DNA of 64,000 nucleotides from Gammaproteobacteria bacterium Gsub (GTDB lineage Bacteria; Pseudomonadota; Gammaproteobacteria; PS1; Pseudothioglobaceae): NCBI GenBank assembly GCA_002007405.1, contig JYIN01000005.1, positions 62,001 to 126,000 of the forward strand, read 5' to 3'. Shown piece by piece: positions 17,181 to 26,978 of this stretch (position 1 is its first letter; each line of letters starts with the position of its first letter). The notes under the pieces were generated by a model. It saw only the letters and a program-made list of their open reading frames with translations, ran no database searches and was not told where the DNA came from. The position numbers and the translations under genes were made by a program.

Positions 17181-17920
17181 TTTGTTTTTGTTATTATGTT
17201 TTGGATAAAATGTTGGGTTACCTCAACTAAAAATTGATTGACTTTATTGAGTAGCGGAGTGTAGAGTCCAAAAGCTAAAGTTATAAAGGCAATGCCCGCT
17301 CCACCGACCAAAATATCACTCAACCAGTGTGCCCCCGCAATTAGCCGTGGCAATGAAAAAAAAACAACTAGAAAAACTGCCAGTAGACTCCAAGTATTAC
17401 GCGCAAAGAACAAGCAATATCCAAACCAAGTCAGCAAAATTGCAGCATGGTCGCCCGGGAAACTGTTACTAGATGCGTCTTTTAAATTAATATTGGGGTA
17501 AATCTCGGATAGACGAATCACTGCCTCAAGGGTTAACGAGGGGCTTTTTCTATTAAGATGATTATAATCAATATAAAAATTTACCCCTTCTCTTACTATA
17601 AGCATCAGCACCAATAATGAAACAAATCTAATCAAACCAATTAAACGCTGACCTTTTTTAAATAATATGTTATCAAAATAAAAAAATGTCAAAATAAAAA
17701 ACAGTGGCACAAAATCTGTAATACGCACATTTAAAACGGCCCACATGGCATTCCAAAAATTAGCGGATTGACCCAAAGAACCGTTTAAAAATTCAACTGC
17801 CTGATAATCAACTAAATCCCAATACAGTTTGCTATGCGCATTTAACCAGCTAAAAAAAATCAGAAATGCCAAAATATTGCACAATAAAAAAAGTCCAGGT
17901 TTAAAAATAAAAGACTTCAT
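17159..17920 (-). CDS. PAP2-family membrane phosphatase
   Basis: This is a 253-residue integral membrane protein with about six hydrophobic segments. The phosphatase motifs are recognisable: NRKSPS for the first, SFPGDHAAILL for the second (PSGH in most relatives, with FPGDH typical of a lipid A/lipid phosphatase subgroup), and PRLIAGAHWLSDILVGG for the third with the catalytic His and Asp. It would act on a lipid phosphate at the periplasmic face. It starts 4 bases inside the end of uppP, so a link to undecaprenyl-phosphate recycling or lipid A modification is likely. Confidence 0.82.
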   Translation of the reverse strand: MKSFIFKPGLFLLCNILAFLIFFSWLNAHSKLYWDLVDYQAVEFLNGSLGQSANFWNAMWAVLNVRITDFVPLFFILTFFYFDNILFKKGQRLIGLIRFVSLLVLMLIVREGVNFYIDYNHLNRKSPSLTLEAVIRLSEIYPNINLKDASSNSFPGDHAAILLTWFGYCLFFARNTWSLLAVFLVVFFSLPRLIAGAHWLSDILVGGAGIAFITLAFGLYTPLLNKVNQFLVEVTQHFIQNIITKTKWKKSAN

Positions 17921-18708
17921 ATTAACAATAGTAAACCTAAAAACAGACGATAAATAACAAATGGCATCATTCCAATGACTGACAATAACCTGATAAACAA
18001 TACAATGGTGAAATAAGCACTGAGCGTGGCAGTAAAAAACCCTAACAAAAGCAGGCCCACATCCACCGCTTGTGGCTGGGAATATAAATCTATCAATATT
18101 GATAAAGATGCCAATAAAATCACTGGGATAGACAATAAAAATGCAAATTGAATAGACAATTGTTTAGACAGTCCAACGAGAAAACCTGCGGTAATAACAA
18201 TGCCAGACCTTGAAACCCCAGGAATCAATGCCAAGGCTTGCATCACGCCAATAAAAAACACATCAAACCAATTAATTGCCATCCTAGGTTTGAGATTTTT
18301 TGTATTTAACCAACTCGCCAAGCCCAATAAAATACCAAATAATAAAGTTGTGTAAATAATAATTTCTACAGAACGGAAATTCAATGTAATAAAATCTTTG
18401 AATAATAAGCCTGCAAGACCCACAGGCACTGTGGCTAGTAACACTGCCCAAGCCAATTTAGATTCACCGACCGTTTGGCGTTGAATGATTGAGGTGTAAC
18501 AATCGACCAAGAGCACTCTGAGCTTGGATTGATAATAATAAACAACTGCACTTAGAGTGCCTAAATGCACCACTACATCAAATGTCAAACCTTGGTCATT
18601 CCAATCCACCGCCTTTGACGCTAAAATCAGGTGTGCTGAAGATGAAATGGGTAAAAATTCGCTAATCCCTTGAATAAACGCTAAGATAATGGTCTGAAGA
18701 ATGTCCAT
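17917..18708 (-). CDS. uppP: Undecaprenyl-diphosphatase
   Basis: UppP (BacA) removes a phosphate from undecaprenyl diphosphate to regenerate the carrier lipid. The 263-residue membrane protein contains GISEFLPISSSAHLIL with the catalytic Glu and Ser residues and PGVSRSGIVITAG, both diagnostic. It forms an operon with the downstream PAP2 phosphatase and pncC by short overlaps and is preceded closely by the midA-like gene. uppS, for the same lipid, is at 13.7-14.4 kb. Confidence 0.96.
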   Translation of the reverse strand: MDILQTIILAFIQGISEFLPISSSAHLILASKAVDWNDQGLTFDVVVHLGTLSAVVYYYQSKLRVLLVDCYTSIIQRQTVGESKLAWAVLLATVPVGLAGLLFKDFITLNFRSVEIIIYTTLLFGILLGLASWLNTKNLKPRMAINWFDVFFIGVMQALALIPGVSRSGIVITAGFLVGLSKQLSIQFAFLLSIPVILLASLSILIDLYSQPQAVDVGLLLLGFFTATLSAYFTIVLFIRLLSVIGMMPFVIYRLFLGLLLLI

Positions 18709-18710
18709 AA

Positions 18711-19808
18711 TTATAATTTGTGACTTAAATCTTGTTCTGCAAATCCTCTTAATTTTACTGCCATATTTTTAGTCAATGCCAAAACTTTAAAACTCTCCCC
18801 CATGGCATTTGGTAATACCAATTGTTTTATTTGCTGCGCCCAGTCAATGTGTTTATTTTTATCGGTTTGGGTTAAATATTCATCAATACCCAGTGCGATT
18901 AAAAACATTGCTTGGGTCGCATAGCCACCAATCTCAAACCCACTATTTTTAGCCTGCTGTGCTATATCAGAGAAATTAACCGAAGTGGTAATATCTTGTT
19001 TGCCAATATGCACAAATGGGTCGTCACTGGCTTGATGCTGATAATAACACCGTAGTGTGCCTCTACCACGCTGCGGGTGAAAATATTCGTCTTTATTCAT
19101 GCCATAATCAATTAGCAAAACCAAGCCTTGTTTGATCACCGTGCTCAAGGCATCAATCCACGCCGCGGCTCTAGGGTTTGTCTCAGTTATCCAGCCCTCG
19201 CTAACATTGTTAGGTAATATTTTGTCGTTGGTATAGACCTGATTAAACACTTGCCATACTAACTGGTCATTTTGGCAACCTACACCCAACTCAGAAAAAT
19301 GTGTGAATTGTTTAATTAGACGCTTTGCTGGCATAGCATCTAAGACTTCGTTGGCAATCACTATGCCAGAAAAATCCTGTGGTAGCGTATTAAGCCAAAC
19401 CACAGTATTGCCCAACTTAGGAGGCATTGTATTAATGGTTCGTTTTTGTCGCTGTTGAAGTTCGGCGCTAAGTTCTAAAATGTAATAGGTTTTAGGTAAT
19501 TGCCCTAACCTAGCTAATTCAGGTAGAATCTGGGTTGCCAAAACCCCGCTACCTGCACCAAATTCTAAAATATCGTTTTTTCCATCTAACACTTGCATAC
19601 ATTGGCGTGCCAAACAAAAACCAAACAAATCTGAGGTTTCTGGTGCGGTAATAAAATCCCCCTGTTCGCCAAATTTTTGCCGACCCGCACGATAATAACC
19701 TTGAACTGGGTGATACAAAGCCAAATCCATAAATTCATCAAACCCGATTGGTTTGGCTTTTTGTATAATAATGTTTTTAATTATTTGTTCAAGGTTCACA
19801 AAAAGCAT
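18711..19808 (-). CDS. SAM-dependent methyltransferase, MidA/NDUFAF7 family
   Basis: This is a protein of the DUF185/MidA family, whose mitochondrial member NDUFAF7 methylates an arginine of respiratory complex I. Visible motifs are the N-terminal FMDLALYHPVQGYY, GDFITAPETSDLFG, ILEFGAGSGVLA (SAM site) and VIANEVLDAMPAKR. I chose the ATG at 19808 (365 residues). A GTG at 19826 would overlap the start of the divergent folM-like gene and adds no family sequence. A role on complex I in this bacterium is inference. Confidence 0.85.
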   Translation of the reverse strand: MLFVNLEQIIKNIIIQKAKPIGFDEFMDLALYHPVQGYYRAGRQKFGEQGDFITAPETSDLFGFCLARQCMQVLDGKNDILEFGAGSGVLATQILPELARLGQLPKTYYILELSAELQQRQKRTINTMPPKLGNTVVWLNTLPQDFSGIVIANEVLDAMPAKRLIKQFTHFSELGVGCQNDQLVWQVFNQVYTNDKILPNNVSEGWITETNPRAAAWIDALSTVIKQGLVLLIDYGMNKDEYFHPQRGRGTLRCYYQHQASDDPFVHIGKQDITTSVNFSDIAQQAKNSGFEIGGYATQAMFLIALGIDEYLTQTDKNKHIDWAQQIKQLVLPNAMGESFKVLALTKNMAVKLRGFAEQDLSHKL

Positions 19809-19813
19809 TTTAT

Positions 19814-20530
19814 ATGAAAACAGCACTTATCACTGGTGGCGCACAACGCATTGGCGCACAAATTACCCAAACCCTGCATAAACACGACTACAATGTCATT
19901 ATTCACTATAGGCACAAAAAACAAGTTGCCACAGCATTATCACAAATGTTAAACCGCAAACGCCCAAATTCAGCAACCACTCTGCAAGCCGAATTATCCA
20001 ATGTAGATTCTATACAAACCCTCAGTGCCTCAATTCATGGGTTAGATGTTTTGGTGAATAATGCTGCTATTTTTTACCCAACACCTATCGCTTATGCTAA
20101 TCATGATTCATGGCAACAAATTATCAACACTAATTTAATGGCGCCTTTTTTCCTCTCTCAATCACTTGCCACAACTTTGGCAAAAAATAACGGTTGTATT
20201 ATCAATATTGTTGATATTCACGCCCAACGACCGCTTAAAAATTACCCAATTTACAGTATTTCAAAAGCCGGGTTGTTAATGATGACCCAAGCCCTGGCTA
20301 GAGAATTGGCACCTAAAATTCGCGTTTGTGGTGTCTCTCCTGGCTCTATCCTCTGGCCAGAAGACACAGAATTAGATAACAAACAAAAAAACAAAATATT
20401 AAAAAAAATTGCACTTAGCAAACAAGGGAGTACTCAAGATATTGCTAACACGGTTTTATTTTTAATCAATTCACCTTACATTACTGGGCAAATTATTAAT
20501 GTTGACGGTGGGCGGACACTTAGTCAATAA
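19814..20530 (+). CDS. Short-chain dehydrogenase, pteridine-reductase type
   Basis: This 238-residue SDR enzyme begins ALITGGAQRIGAQI (cofactor glycine motif), followed by IHYRHKKQ, the basic patch of NADPH users. NNAAIFYPTP is the NNAG-like motif, and the catalytic pair is YSISK in a YxxxK arrangement. The C-terminal GQIINVDGGRTL is typical. The TGGA(R/Q)RIG opening and the Arg after IHY point to FolM/PTR1-type dihydromonapterin or pteridine reductase. It is divergent from the midA-like gene, with start codons 5 bases apart. Confidence 0.8.
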   Translation: MKTALITGGAQRIGAQITQTLHKHDYNVIIHYRHKKQVATALSQMLNRKRPNSATTLQAELSNVDSIQTLSASIHGLDVLVNNAAIFYPTPIAYANHDSWQQIINTNLMAPFFLSQSLATTLAKNNGCIINIVDIHAQRPLKNYPIYSISKAGLLMMTQALARELAPKIRVCGVSPGSILWPEDTELDNKQKNKILKKIALSKQGSTQDIANTVLFLINSPYITGQIINVDGGRTLSQ

Positions 20531-20873
20531 AAAAGTTTAATCGGAAAAAAATGATGTTATAATTTACCGTACTTGACATTTATTATCAGGCTAAATAAGA
20601 ATTTTTTTAAAATGTTTTTGTGTGAGGTCTCTACATAATGATCTAAAGGTCTGTGTAGATAAAGAAATGCCACAAAAACCATATTGATATTTTAGGCTTT
20701 TTTCAACTTAGAGTAATACATTGTTTGTTCTTAATAAATAAAAATAAAAAGAACCTTTAAATAATAAGTTTTGAATCATTATATGAATCAAATAAATCAA
20801 ATTTTAATGTTAATTCAGCACCCTCGTGTTGAATCTCTATATCTGGAAGAAAGCCCGTTAACCGGACTTAACC
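20531..20873 (+). promoter_or_regulatory. Long leader region upstream of rne
   Basis: This is 343 bases without a convincing gene. A TATAAT at 20558-20563 and a TTGACA at 20573-20578 (with TAAGAA 17 bases later) are possible promoters, leaving a 250-300 base untranslated leader before RNase E. Long structured leaders that bind RNase E and autoregulate it are known in gammaproteobacteria. I see local inverted repeats but could not match the known rne leader structure by eye. An upstream 55-codon frame (20783-20950) overlaps the rne start. Confidence 0.4.
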
Positions 20874-22703
20874 ATGAATCATATCCTCATCAATGCTGTA
20901 CACAAAGAAGAAATCAGAGTTGCGATTGTCAAAGGCAAAAAACTCACTAATCTTAATATAGAAACCAGCCTTAATAAGAAGACTAAGGGCAATATTTACA
21001 AAGGCAAAATATCCCGAATTGAGCAATCTTTAGAGGCGGCTTTTGTTGATTACGGCAAAGAAAAACAAGGTTTTCTGCCTTTTAAAGAGGTGGCAGAAAG
21101 CCTACAAGCTAACATTAAACCCAAAGGTGATAAGCCCACTATTTCTGATGTTTTAAAAGAGGGGCAAGAAATCATTGTCCAAGTCGAAAAAGAAGAGCGT
21201 GGCAACAAAGGCGCGGTCCTAAGTACCTGTATAAACCTAGCTGGTGCTTATATGATTCTCACTCCAAATAATGCCAAAAGTCATGGTATCTCAAAACAAA
21301 TTGTATCCAAAGAAAGGCAAGCGTTAAAAGAAGTATTGCAACTTATCAAAATGCCAGCAAATGCAGGCTTAATTATTCGCACTGCAGGGAATAGCAAAGG
21401 TCTCGAAGAATTACAATGGGAAGTTGATTATTTATCACAATTATGGGGGTCAATTAATGTTGTTGCAAAAGACAGACCTGCCCCTTTTTTAATTTATCAA
21501 GAAAGTGATATTGTCATTCGCACCCTGCGTGATTATTTAAGAGAACACACCGATAGTGTCATTATTGACGATTTAGAAACCTTTCAAACTGCCAAAGAGT
21601 TTGTAAGTTTTGTCTTGCCGCACTACTTAGACAGAATTAAATTCTTTGATGTCTCCGAACATTCCTTATTTAATCATATGGGTATAGAGTCCCAAGTTAG
21701 AAGTATATTCAACCGCGAGGTGTCTTTGCATACAGGTGCAACCATTGTTTTTGACTCAACAGAAGCGCTTACTGCCATTGATATTAACTCTGCTAGTGCG
21801 ACTAAAGGGGGCGATATTGAAGAGACTGCTTACAACACTAATTTGGAAGCCGCTAAAGAAATTGCCATTCAATTACAGCTCAGAGATATTGGCGGTTTGG
21901 TGGTGATTGATTTTATTGATATGTCTTCTGAAGAACATCGCAGAGCAATTGAAAAAGCGATGGAAAAAGCCACCAATTCTGACCGTGCGCGCATCCAAAT
22001 TGGCACAATCTCACAATTTGGCTTACTTGAAATGTCAAGGCAGCGAATCATGATCTCAGTAACTGAATTGGTAGAAAAATCTTGCCCCCAATGTAATGGT
22101 CGTGGCACAGTACCAACCATTCCAACTTTGGCGTTTAATATTCTAAGGCAACTAGAAGACGGGTGTAACGCCTCCAAACAAACACAGCATCTAACCATTC
22201 AATCCAGTGTTGATGTGGCAACTTATCTATTAAATGAAAAACGCGATGAAATTGGCAAATTAGAAAGCAAGCATCAAGTTAAAATTACTCTGTTGCCTAA
22301 TCCTTATATGCAATTTCCTAACTTTAGCATTAATAAACAAAAAGGTGAGCGGAAATCCCAGTATAAAAGTTATCAGGGTATTTCTAAACCTCAATATAAT
22401 TGGGCTGAAAATAATTTAAACAATATGATTGAGGAGCCTGCTATTAGTGTTAATCGACCCGAGACCCAGGTGCCTACGAAAAAACTCTCCTTACTGGAAA
22501 AAATCAAAGTCAATTTATTTGCCAACAAAAAGAAAAAAACGAACAATAAAAACCCTAATCGGCATAATCGTAACAGAGGGCGTAATAAAAACCATAACCC
22601 AAATAAAACTCAAAATAAAAATCAAAAATCCAAAGGCAACTCCCGACCTCGGCGTAGATTACAACAAAAAAAACCTAAAACCAAAAAAACCCAGAATAAT
22701 TAG
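20874..22703 (+). CDS. rne: Ribonuclease E
   Basis: Essential endoribonuclease of mRNA decay and rRNA/tRNA maturation. The 609-residue protein has the S1 domain (about residues 38-120, GNIYKGKISRIEQSLEAAFVDYG), the catalytic aspartates in TAIDINSASAT and GGLVVIDFIDM, and the zinc-link CPQCNGRG near residue 405. After about residue 480 the chain turns into an Asn/Lys/Arg-rich low-complexity tail. That tail is much shorter than the ~500-residue scaffold of Escherichia coli and lacks obvious enolase or PNPase sites. Its length is between RNase G and RNase E, but the zinc link followed by the basic tail favours RNase E. Confidence 0.92.
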   Translation: MNHILINAVHKEEIRVAIVKGKKLTNLNIETSLNKKTKGNIYKGKISRIEQSLEAAFVDYGKEKQGFLPFKEVAESLQANIKPKGDKPTISDVLKEGQEIIVQVEKEERGNKGAVLSTCINLAGAYMILTPNNAKSHGISKQIVSKERQALKEVLQLIKMPANAGLIIRTAGNSKGLEELQWEVDYLSQLWGSINVVAKDRPAPFLIYQESDIVIRTLRDYLREHTDSVIIDDLETFQTAKEFVSFVLPHYLDRIKFFDVSEHSLFNHMGIESQVRSIFNREVSLHTGATIVFDSTEALTAIDINSASATKGGDIEETAYNTNLEAAKEIAIQLQLRDIGGLVVIDFIDMSSEEHRRAIEKAMEKATNSDRARIQIGTISQFGLLEMSRQRIMISVTELVEKSCPQCNGRGTVPTIPTLAFNILRQLEDGCNASKQTQHLTIQSSVDVATYLLNEKRDEIGKLESKHQVKITLLPNPYMQFPNFSINKQKGERKSQYKSYQGISKPQYNWAENNLNNMIEEPAISVNRPETQVPTKKLSLLEKIKVNLFANKKKKTNNKNPNRHNRNRGRNKNHNPNKTQNKNQKSKGNSRPRRRLQQKKPKTKKTQNN

Positions 22704-23516
22704 ATGGATTATTATGCCGTATTTGGCAACCCAATAGCACACAGCCTATCACCCACCATTCACACCCAATTTGCCAAACAAACTGGGATGATGATTCACT
22801 ACGAAAAAATACGCGCCCCAATTGACGGCTTTGCTCAAAGCGCAAAATTGTTTATCAATCGAGGGGGCAGGGGTTTTAATATCACCATGCCGTTTAAAAT
22901 TGAAGCATTTAATCTAGCAACAAAACATACGACCAATGCCAAAACTGCAGGTGCGGTAAACACCATCAAAGTCAGTGGTAATACACTTATCGGCGAAAAC
23001 ACCGATGGCATCGGTTTAATCAATGATTTGTGCAAAAACCTCAATATTGACTTAAAAGGAAAAATTGTGTTGATTTTAGGCGCTGGTGGTGCAAGCAGAG
23101 GGATTTTACTATCCTTGTTGAGAGAAAAACCCAAACGCTTAATGATTGCTAATCGCACCACATCAAAGGCAATCCAACTGGCAAAAGATTTTTCAGCTTA
23201 TGGGAAAACTTGTGGATTTGGTTTAGATAAAATTAAAAATACCCCCGTTGATTTGATTATCAATACCACCAGCGCTGCCCTCAATAACACAATGCCAAAA
23301 ATTGCAAATGGCGTAGCATGCGGGGCAATTTGTTATGATTTAATGTATGCCATACAAACCCCATTTATGCGTTGGGCACAGGACAATGGTGCCAATTTAG
23401 TTGTAGATGGGCTGGGCATGTTAGTTGAGCAAGCCAGTGCCAGTTTTGAATTTTGGACTGGGGAAAAACCAGACACTCATCAAGTTTTAAAAAAGTTAAG
23501 AGATAAGATGCGCTAA
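22704..23516 (+). CDS. aroE: Shikimate dehydrogenase (NADP+)
   Basis: Reduces 3-dehydroshikimate in aromatic amino-acid synthesis. The 270-residue protein shows [13 protein letters not shown] (substrate site), FNITMPFK with the catalytic Lys, AGAVNTI, the NADP glycine motif [11 protein letters not shown] followed by NRT, and [10 protein letters not shown]. The ATG directly abuts the rne stop (TAGATG), so translation is coupled to rne. The end overlaps pdxH by 4 bases from the opposite strand. Confidence 0.96.
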   Translation: MDYYAVFGNPIAHSLSPTIHTQFAKQTGMMIHYEKIRAPIDGFAQSAKLFINRGGRGFNITMPFKIEAFNLATKHTTNAKTAGAVNTIKVSGNTLIGENTDGIGLINDLCKNLNIDLKGKIVLILGAGGASRGILLSLLREKPKRLMIANRTTSKAIQLAKDFSAYGKTCGFGLDKIKNTPVDLIINTTSAALNNTMPKIANGVACGAICYDLMYAIQTPFMRWAQDNGANLVVDGLGMLVEQASASFEFWTGEKPDTHQVLKKLRDKMR

Positions 23517-24151
23517 GGCGATAGACGCTGAATAATCCAGCCCGAGTGTTGTTTTTTATAAACAAAACGATCATGCAAACGATTTTCCCTGCCTTGCCAA
23601 AACTCAATACTATGTGGAACCACTCGATACCCTCCCCAAAAATCTGGCAAAGGCACTCCGCCTTTAGTGAATTTTTTTTGCATAGATTTAAACTGAGATA
23701 ACAATATTTTCCGAGAGTCTAACTGTGATGATTGATGAGATGCCCACGCCCCTAGTTGCGAGTTTTTCGGTCTTGAGGAAAAATACTTAACCGACTCTAA
23801 AGTTGATATCTTCTCAGCCATGCCTGAGATTTTCACTTGCCTTTCTAAATCTAACCAAGAAAATAGCAAAGCAACTTTTGCATTGTTCCTAATTTGCTTG
23901 GATTTTTTGGAATTATAATTGGTGAAAAACACAAACCCACGCTCATCAAACGACTTTAACAAAACAGTTCTAATACTGACCTCATCCGCATCGCTACTTG
24001 CTAAACTCATAGCATTTGGCAGCGTTAATTTAGCCTCGGTTGCCTGCTTTATCCAAATCTCAAACTGGGCAAATGGGTCTATATTTAACTGCTTGCGATT
24101 CAGCCCATTTTTGCTAAATTTATGCTTGTATTTAATTGAATCAAGTGGCAT
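23513..24151 (-). CDS. pdxH: Pyridoxamine 5'-phosphate oxidase
   Basis: FMN-dependent oxidase that makes PLP from PNP/PMP. The 212-residue protein has [40 protein letters not shown], the ASHQSS region, [23 protein letters not shown] and the C-terminal RLSP, all typical. Its ATG shares a base with the stop of the upstream ubiH-like gene, so both are likely in one transcript. Confidence 0.96.
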   Translation of the reverse strand: MPLDSIKYKHKFSKNGLNRKQLNIDPFAQFEIWIKQATEAKLTLPNAMSLASSDADEVSIRTVLLKSFDERGFVFFTNYNSKKSKQIRNNAKVALLFSWLDLERQVKISGMAEKISTLESVKYFSSRPKNSQLGAWASHQSSQLDSRKILLSQFKSMQKKFTKGGVPLPDFWGGYRVVPHSIEFWQGRENRLHDRFVYKKQHSGWIIQRLSP

Positions 24152-25341
24152 TAGAATCGAGGGAATTTACCTGCTTTTGCTTCAGTCAAATGTTGGGTAA
24201 TCAAATATTTAATCGGCGGAAAACGCTCGGAAAATTTAAGCACAAAACGCCTAACTTGCTTGATTACTGGCGTCTCATTGGTAAATAGGGCAACAATACC
24301 ATTAGTGCCAAAAAACATAACTCGGGTGAGAAAAATATGCTTTTTCTCAAACGATCTCAACAAAGATTGGGCGCCAATATCTTGCCTATGAGCCAGCGCA
24401 TCTTTTACCAAAGTTGCTAAAATATCTTGCCCTCTTAATCCTAAATTAAACCCGTGTGCTGTTACTGGGTGCATCCCTACAGCCGCATCTCCAATAAGCG
24501 CAAAACGCTCGGCAATAAATGTCTGCGCATGTACCCCAACCAGCGGATAAGAATGCCGCTCACCCAGTTGCTGCATTTGCCCCAACTCTGCTTTAAAATC
24601 TTGGGTAATCTTAGCATTAAATTTTTCCTCAGATAGGGTCAATATACTTTGTGCTTTGTTTGCTGCCACAGTTAAAACAATAGAAGATTGGTTACCAACC
24701 ATAGGCAACAACGCCAAAGTTTGACCATAATCAAAACGCTCTAAGGCAATGTTATTATGCGTTTTTTCATGTGCCATCTTGGTAACAATCATCACTTTAG
24801 AAAAATCTTTTATAAGTGAAGGTATGCCCATTTTACGACGAATATTAGAAAAACGACTGTCTGCTGCAATCACTAATTTTGCTTTTTTTGTATCTGCGTT
24901 TGCAAATAATACTTTTAAATAATCCCCATGATATTCAACATCATCAACCATATTGCTTGTCATTAAAGTAATATTATCAGCCTGACTAACACGCTGATAA
25001 AGCGCACGGCGGATTTGATGGTTTGCAACCAAATATCCCAGCGCCTCAATGGTGCTATTGGTTTTAAAATTTAGCAAAGCAGAGGAATCCCCGTCAAAAA
25101 CTTGGGCTTGTTTTAATTTTGATATTTTGTTGTGGCTGATTAAATCCCAAACCCCGAGTTTTTTTAAAATTTTAACTGACAAATGTGTCAGTGCAATTTC
25201 TCGACCATCTTCTTGTGGCTCGGCGATGGCATCAATATTGGCTTTTTCCACTACCAAAACACTGGCGTTTGAATCTATCATCGCACAAGCAAAACTCAAT
25301 CCTGCGGGACCTGCACCAACAATAATAATATCGTATTTCAT
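24151..25341 (-). CDS. FAD-dependent ubiquinone-biosynthesis hydroxylase, UbiH/UbiF/VisC family
   Basis: This 396-residue flavoprotein monooxygenase begins with the dinucleotide motif [13 protein letters not shown] and contains the second FAD motif [26 protein letters not shown], characteristic of enzymes that hydroxylate the quinone ring. Which ring position it modifies cannot be told by eye. It precedes pdxH with a one-base overlap. UbiH is the most common assignment for a lone member of this family. Confidence 0.85.
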   Translation of the reverse strand: MKYDIIIVGAGPAGLSFACAMIDSNASVLVVEKANIDAIAEPQEDGREIALTHLSVKILKKLGVWDLISHNKISKLKQAQVFDGDSSALLNFKTNSTIEALGYLVANHQIRRALYQRVSQADNITLMTSNMVDDVEYHGDYLKVLFANADTKKAKLVIAADSRFSNIRRKMGIPSLIKDFSKVMIVTKMAHEKTHNNIALERFDYGQTLALLPMVGNQSSIVLTVAANKAQSILTLSEEKFNAKITQDFKAELGQMQQLGERHSYPLVGVHAQTFIAERFALIGDAAVGMHPVTAHGFNLGLRGQDILATLVKDALAHRQDIGAQSLLRSFEKKHIFLTRVMFFGTNGIVALFTNETPVIKQVRRFVLKFSERFPPIKYLITQHLTEAKAGKFPRF

Positions 25342-25392
25342 AGGGTAAAAAATTTGAGATAATACTACTATTATAACTATTTAAAGACTTCT

Positions 25393-25809
25393 ATGATTTA
25401 TGTTGTTGCCCAGTTTTGCTGCATTATTTTCTTGATTGTGAATGCCGATTTTTCTCAGCTGGGTTATTCTGCGTGGAGCTTATTGCTAATTGGCTGGGTT
25501 GTTGGAGTTTTGGCTGTTTTTAATATGCAGATTGGTAATCTTAACATCCTGCCCAAATTAAAAACCAACCACCAACTTATCACCCATGGTATTTATCGCT
25601 ATATTCGCCACCCAATGTATACAAGCCTTATCCTGCAAGCTTTAGCGATGGTTTTTAGCAATCCAAAAATAGTGCAATGGCTGGTCTATTTTACTTTGAT
25701 TGTGGTCTTATTTTTAAAATCTAAAAAAGAAGAGATGTATTTAAGGAAAGGCTTTAAAGACTACGCCTCGTATCAAAAAAAAACAGACAGATTTCTACCT
25801 TTTTTGTAA
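25393..25809 (+). CDS. Small membrane methyltransferase of the isoprenylcysteine carboxyl methyltransferase/PEMT type
   Basis: This is a 138-residue protein with 3-4 hydrophobic segments and the family core HGIYRYIRHPMYTSLIL followed by a late KKEEMYLRKGF-x-DYASYQKKTDRFLPFL segment, where the Arg-His-Pro and Glu-Glu pairs form the SAM site in relatives. The substrate is unknown, and bacterial members are poorly characterised. It overlaps the end of the Sel1 gene by 15 bases convergently. Confidence 0.75.
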   Translation: MIYVVAQFCCIIFLIVNADFSQLGYSAWSLLLIGWVVGVLAVFNMQIGNLNILPKLKTNHQLITHGIYRYIRHPMYTSLILQALAMVFSNPKIVQWLVYFTLIVVLFLKSKKEEMYLRKGFKDYASYQKKTDRFLPFL

Positions 25810-26847
25810 CCGCCCAAGGTCATCTTTGGCTTGTTTATCGCCTTTTTCAATAAGTTTTTTTAACCAGTACTTAGCCTTGGGTAAAGATTTTTTGACGCCT
25901 ACGCCATGCTCATACATCGTCGCAACTCTTTTTTGAGATAGAGCGTGGTCTTTTCTTGCGGCTGCAATCGTAAAATCATAGGCTTTTTTTAAATTTTTCT
26001 TAACACCTTGCCCAGTTTCATAATGTCTAGCAATATCGGCGTAGGCATCTAAGTTGCCTTGTTTCAAAGCCATTTGATAGAGTTGATACGATTTTTTATA
26101 ATCCACTGCCACACCCACACCGTGCTCATAGAATTGCGCCAAAGTATAGATGGCAGCAGTTGCACCATTTTCTACTGATTTTTGATGCCAGTAAAAAGCC
26201 TGAGTATCATTTTTCTTAACTCCGCTACCATTTGCAAACAAACGCCCAAGATGATATTGTGCTTGTGCATTGTCTTGTTTGGCAGATTTTAATAACCAAA
26301 TATGGGCTTTAGTATAGTTATTAAAATCTAAATACTTTTTGGCAACTTGATATTGTGCCTCATCATTACCCGACTTGGCAGATTTTAAATACCATTGATT
26401 TGCCAACAATTCGTCTTTATCAACGCCTTCGGATCGTTCATACATGAGTGCTAAATTATATTGGGCATCGGGATAACCTTGTTCGGCTGATTTTTTAACC
26501 CACTGATACGCCACTGAAAAATTACGCTCTACGCCAATTCCCAGATAATACATACTGCCTAAATAATACTGTGCCTTATCGTGGTTTTGGTTGGCAGATT
26601 TTTCCAATAAAGCAACACCGCGCTCATCATTTTGCGGTGTACCTCTACCCTCAATATACATAATACCCAGAGCCGTCTGTGCTTCTAAATTACCAGCCTT
26701 CGTGGCATATAAAAATGCATTAAACGCCTTTTCATAGTTTTGCTCAACACCATCTCCATAGTAATAGGCTTTGGCTTGTTTGTATAAAGCCTCATCGGCT
26801 AACACAAGCATGCTGAATAGGTATAAAAATAAGCAAAATAACCTCAT
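25795..26847 (-). CDS. Exported Sel1-repeat protein
   Basis: After an N-terminal signal peptide (MRLFCLFLYLFSMLVLADEA) the 350-residue protein is almost entirely Sel1-like repeats of about 36 residues (A-x-Y-x-L-G-x-x-Y-x-x-G-x-G-V-x-x-D/N). At least eight are visible. Such solenoids are protein-protein interaction scaffolds. I chose the ATG at 26847. A GTG at 26916 keeps the frame open but would run into the tRNA-Val gene and hide the signal peptide. The partner is unknown. Confidence 0.85.
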   Translation of the reverse strand: MRLFCLFLYLFSMLVLADEALYKQAKAYYYGDGVEQNYEKAFNAFLYATKAGNLEAQTALGIMYIEGRGTPQNDERGVALLEKSANQNHDKAQYYLGSMYYLGIGVERNFSVAYQWVKKSAEQGYPDAQYNLALMYERSEGVDKDELLANQWYLKSAKSGNDEAQYQVAKKYLDFNNYTKAHIWLLKSAKQDNAQAQYHLGRLFANGSGVKKNDTQAFYWHQKSVENGATAAIYTLAQFYEHGVGVAVDYKKSYQLYQMALKQGNLDAYADIARHYETGQGVKKNLKKAYDFTIAAARKDHALSQKRVATMYEHGVGVKKSLPKAKYWLKKLIEKGDKQAKDDLGRLQKR

Positions 26848-26889
26848 GGGATAGAATTGTATATGAGAAATTGTATTGTTTGAAGACTT

Positions 26890-26966
26890 TGGTAGTCGCG
26901 AGTGAATTCGAATCACCGACCCCTACCATGTCAAGGTAGTGCTCTAACCAGCTGAGCTACGCGACT
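26890..26966 (-). tRNA. tRNA-Val (anticodon GAC)
   Basis: Read on the minus strand this is a 77-base cloverleaf. The acceptor stem AGTCGCG pairs with CGCGACT, the discriminator is A and CCA is encoded. The anticodon loop contains TTGACAT (GAC) in the stem CTACC/GGTAG, and the T-loop is GATTCGAAT. A TATAAT on the same strand (26983-26978) lies about 12 bases upstream of the 5' end and overlaps the pyrF stop codon. Confidence 0.95.
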
Positions 26967-26978
26967 AAAAAACTAGAA

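Noticed and set aside
22450-22700. A-rich repeats in the rne 3' end as a DNA repeat array
   Set aside because: They are low-complexity Asn/Lys codons of the RNase E tail, without a regular unit.
26848-26916. Longer N-terminus of the Sel1 protein
   Set aside because: It would start inside tRNA-Val and hide a clear signal peptide.
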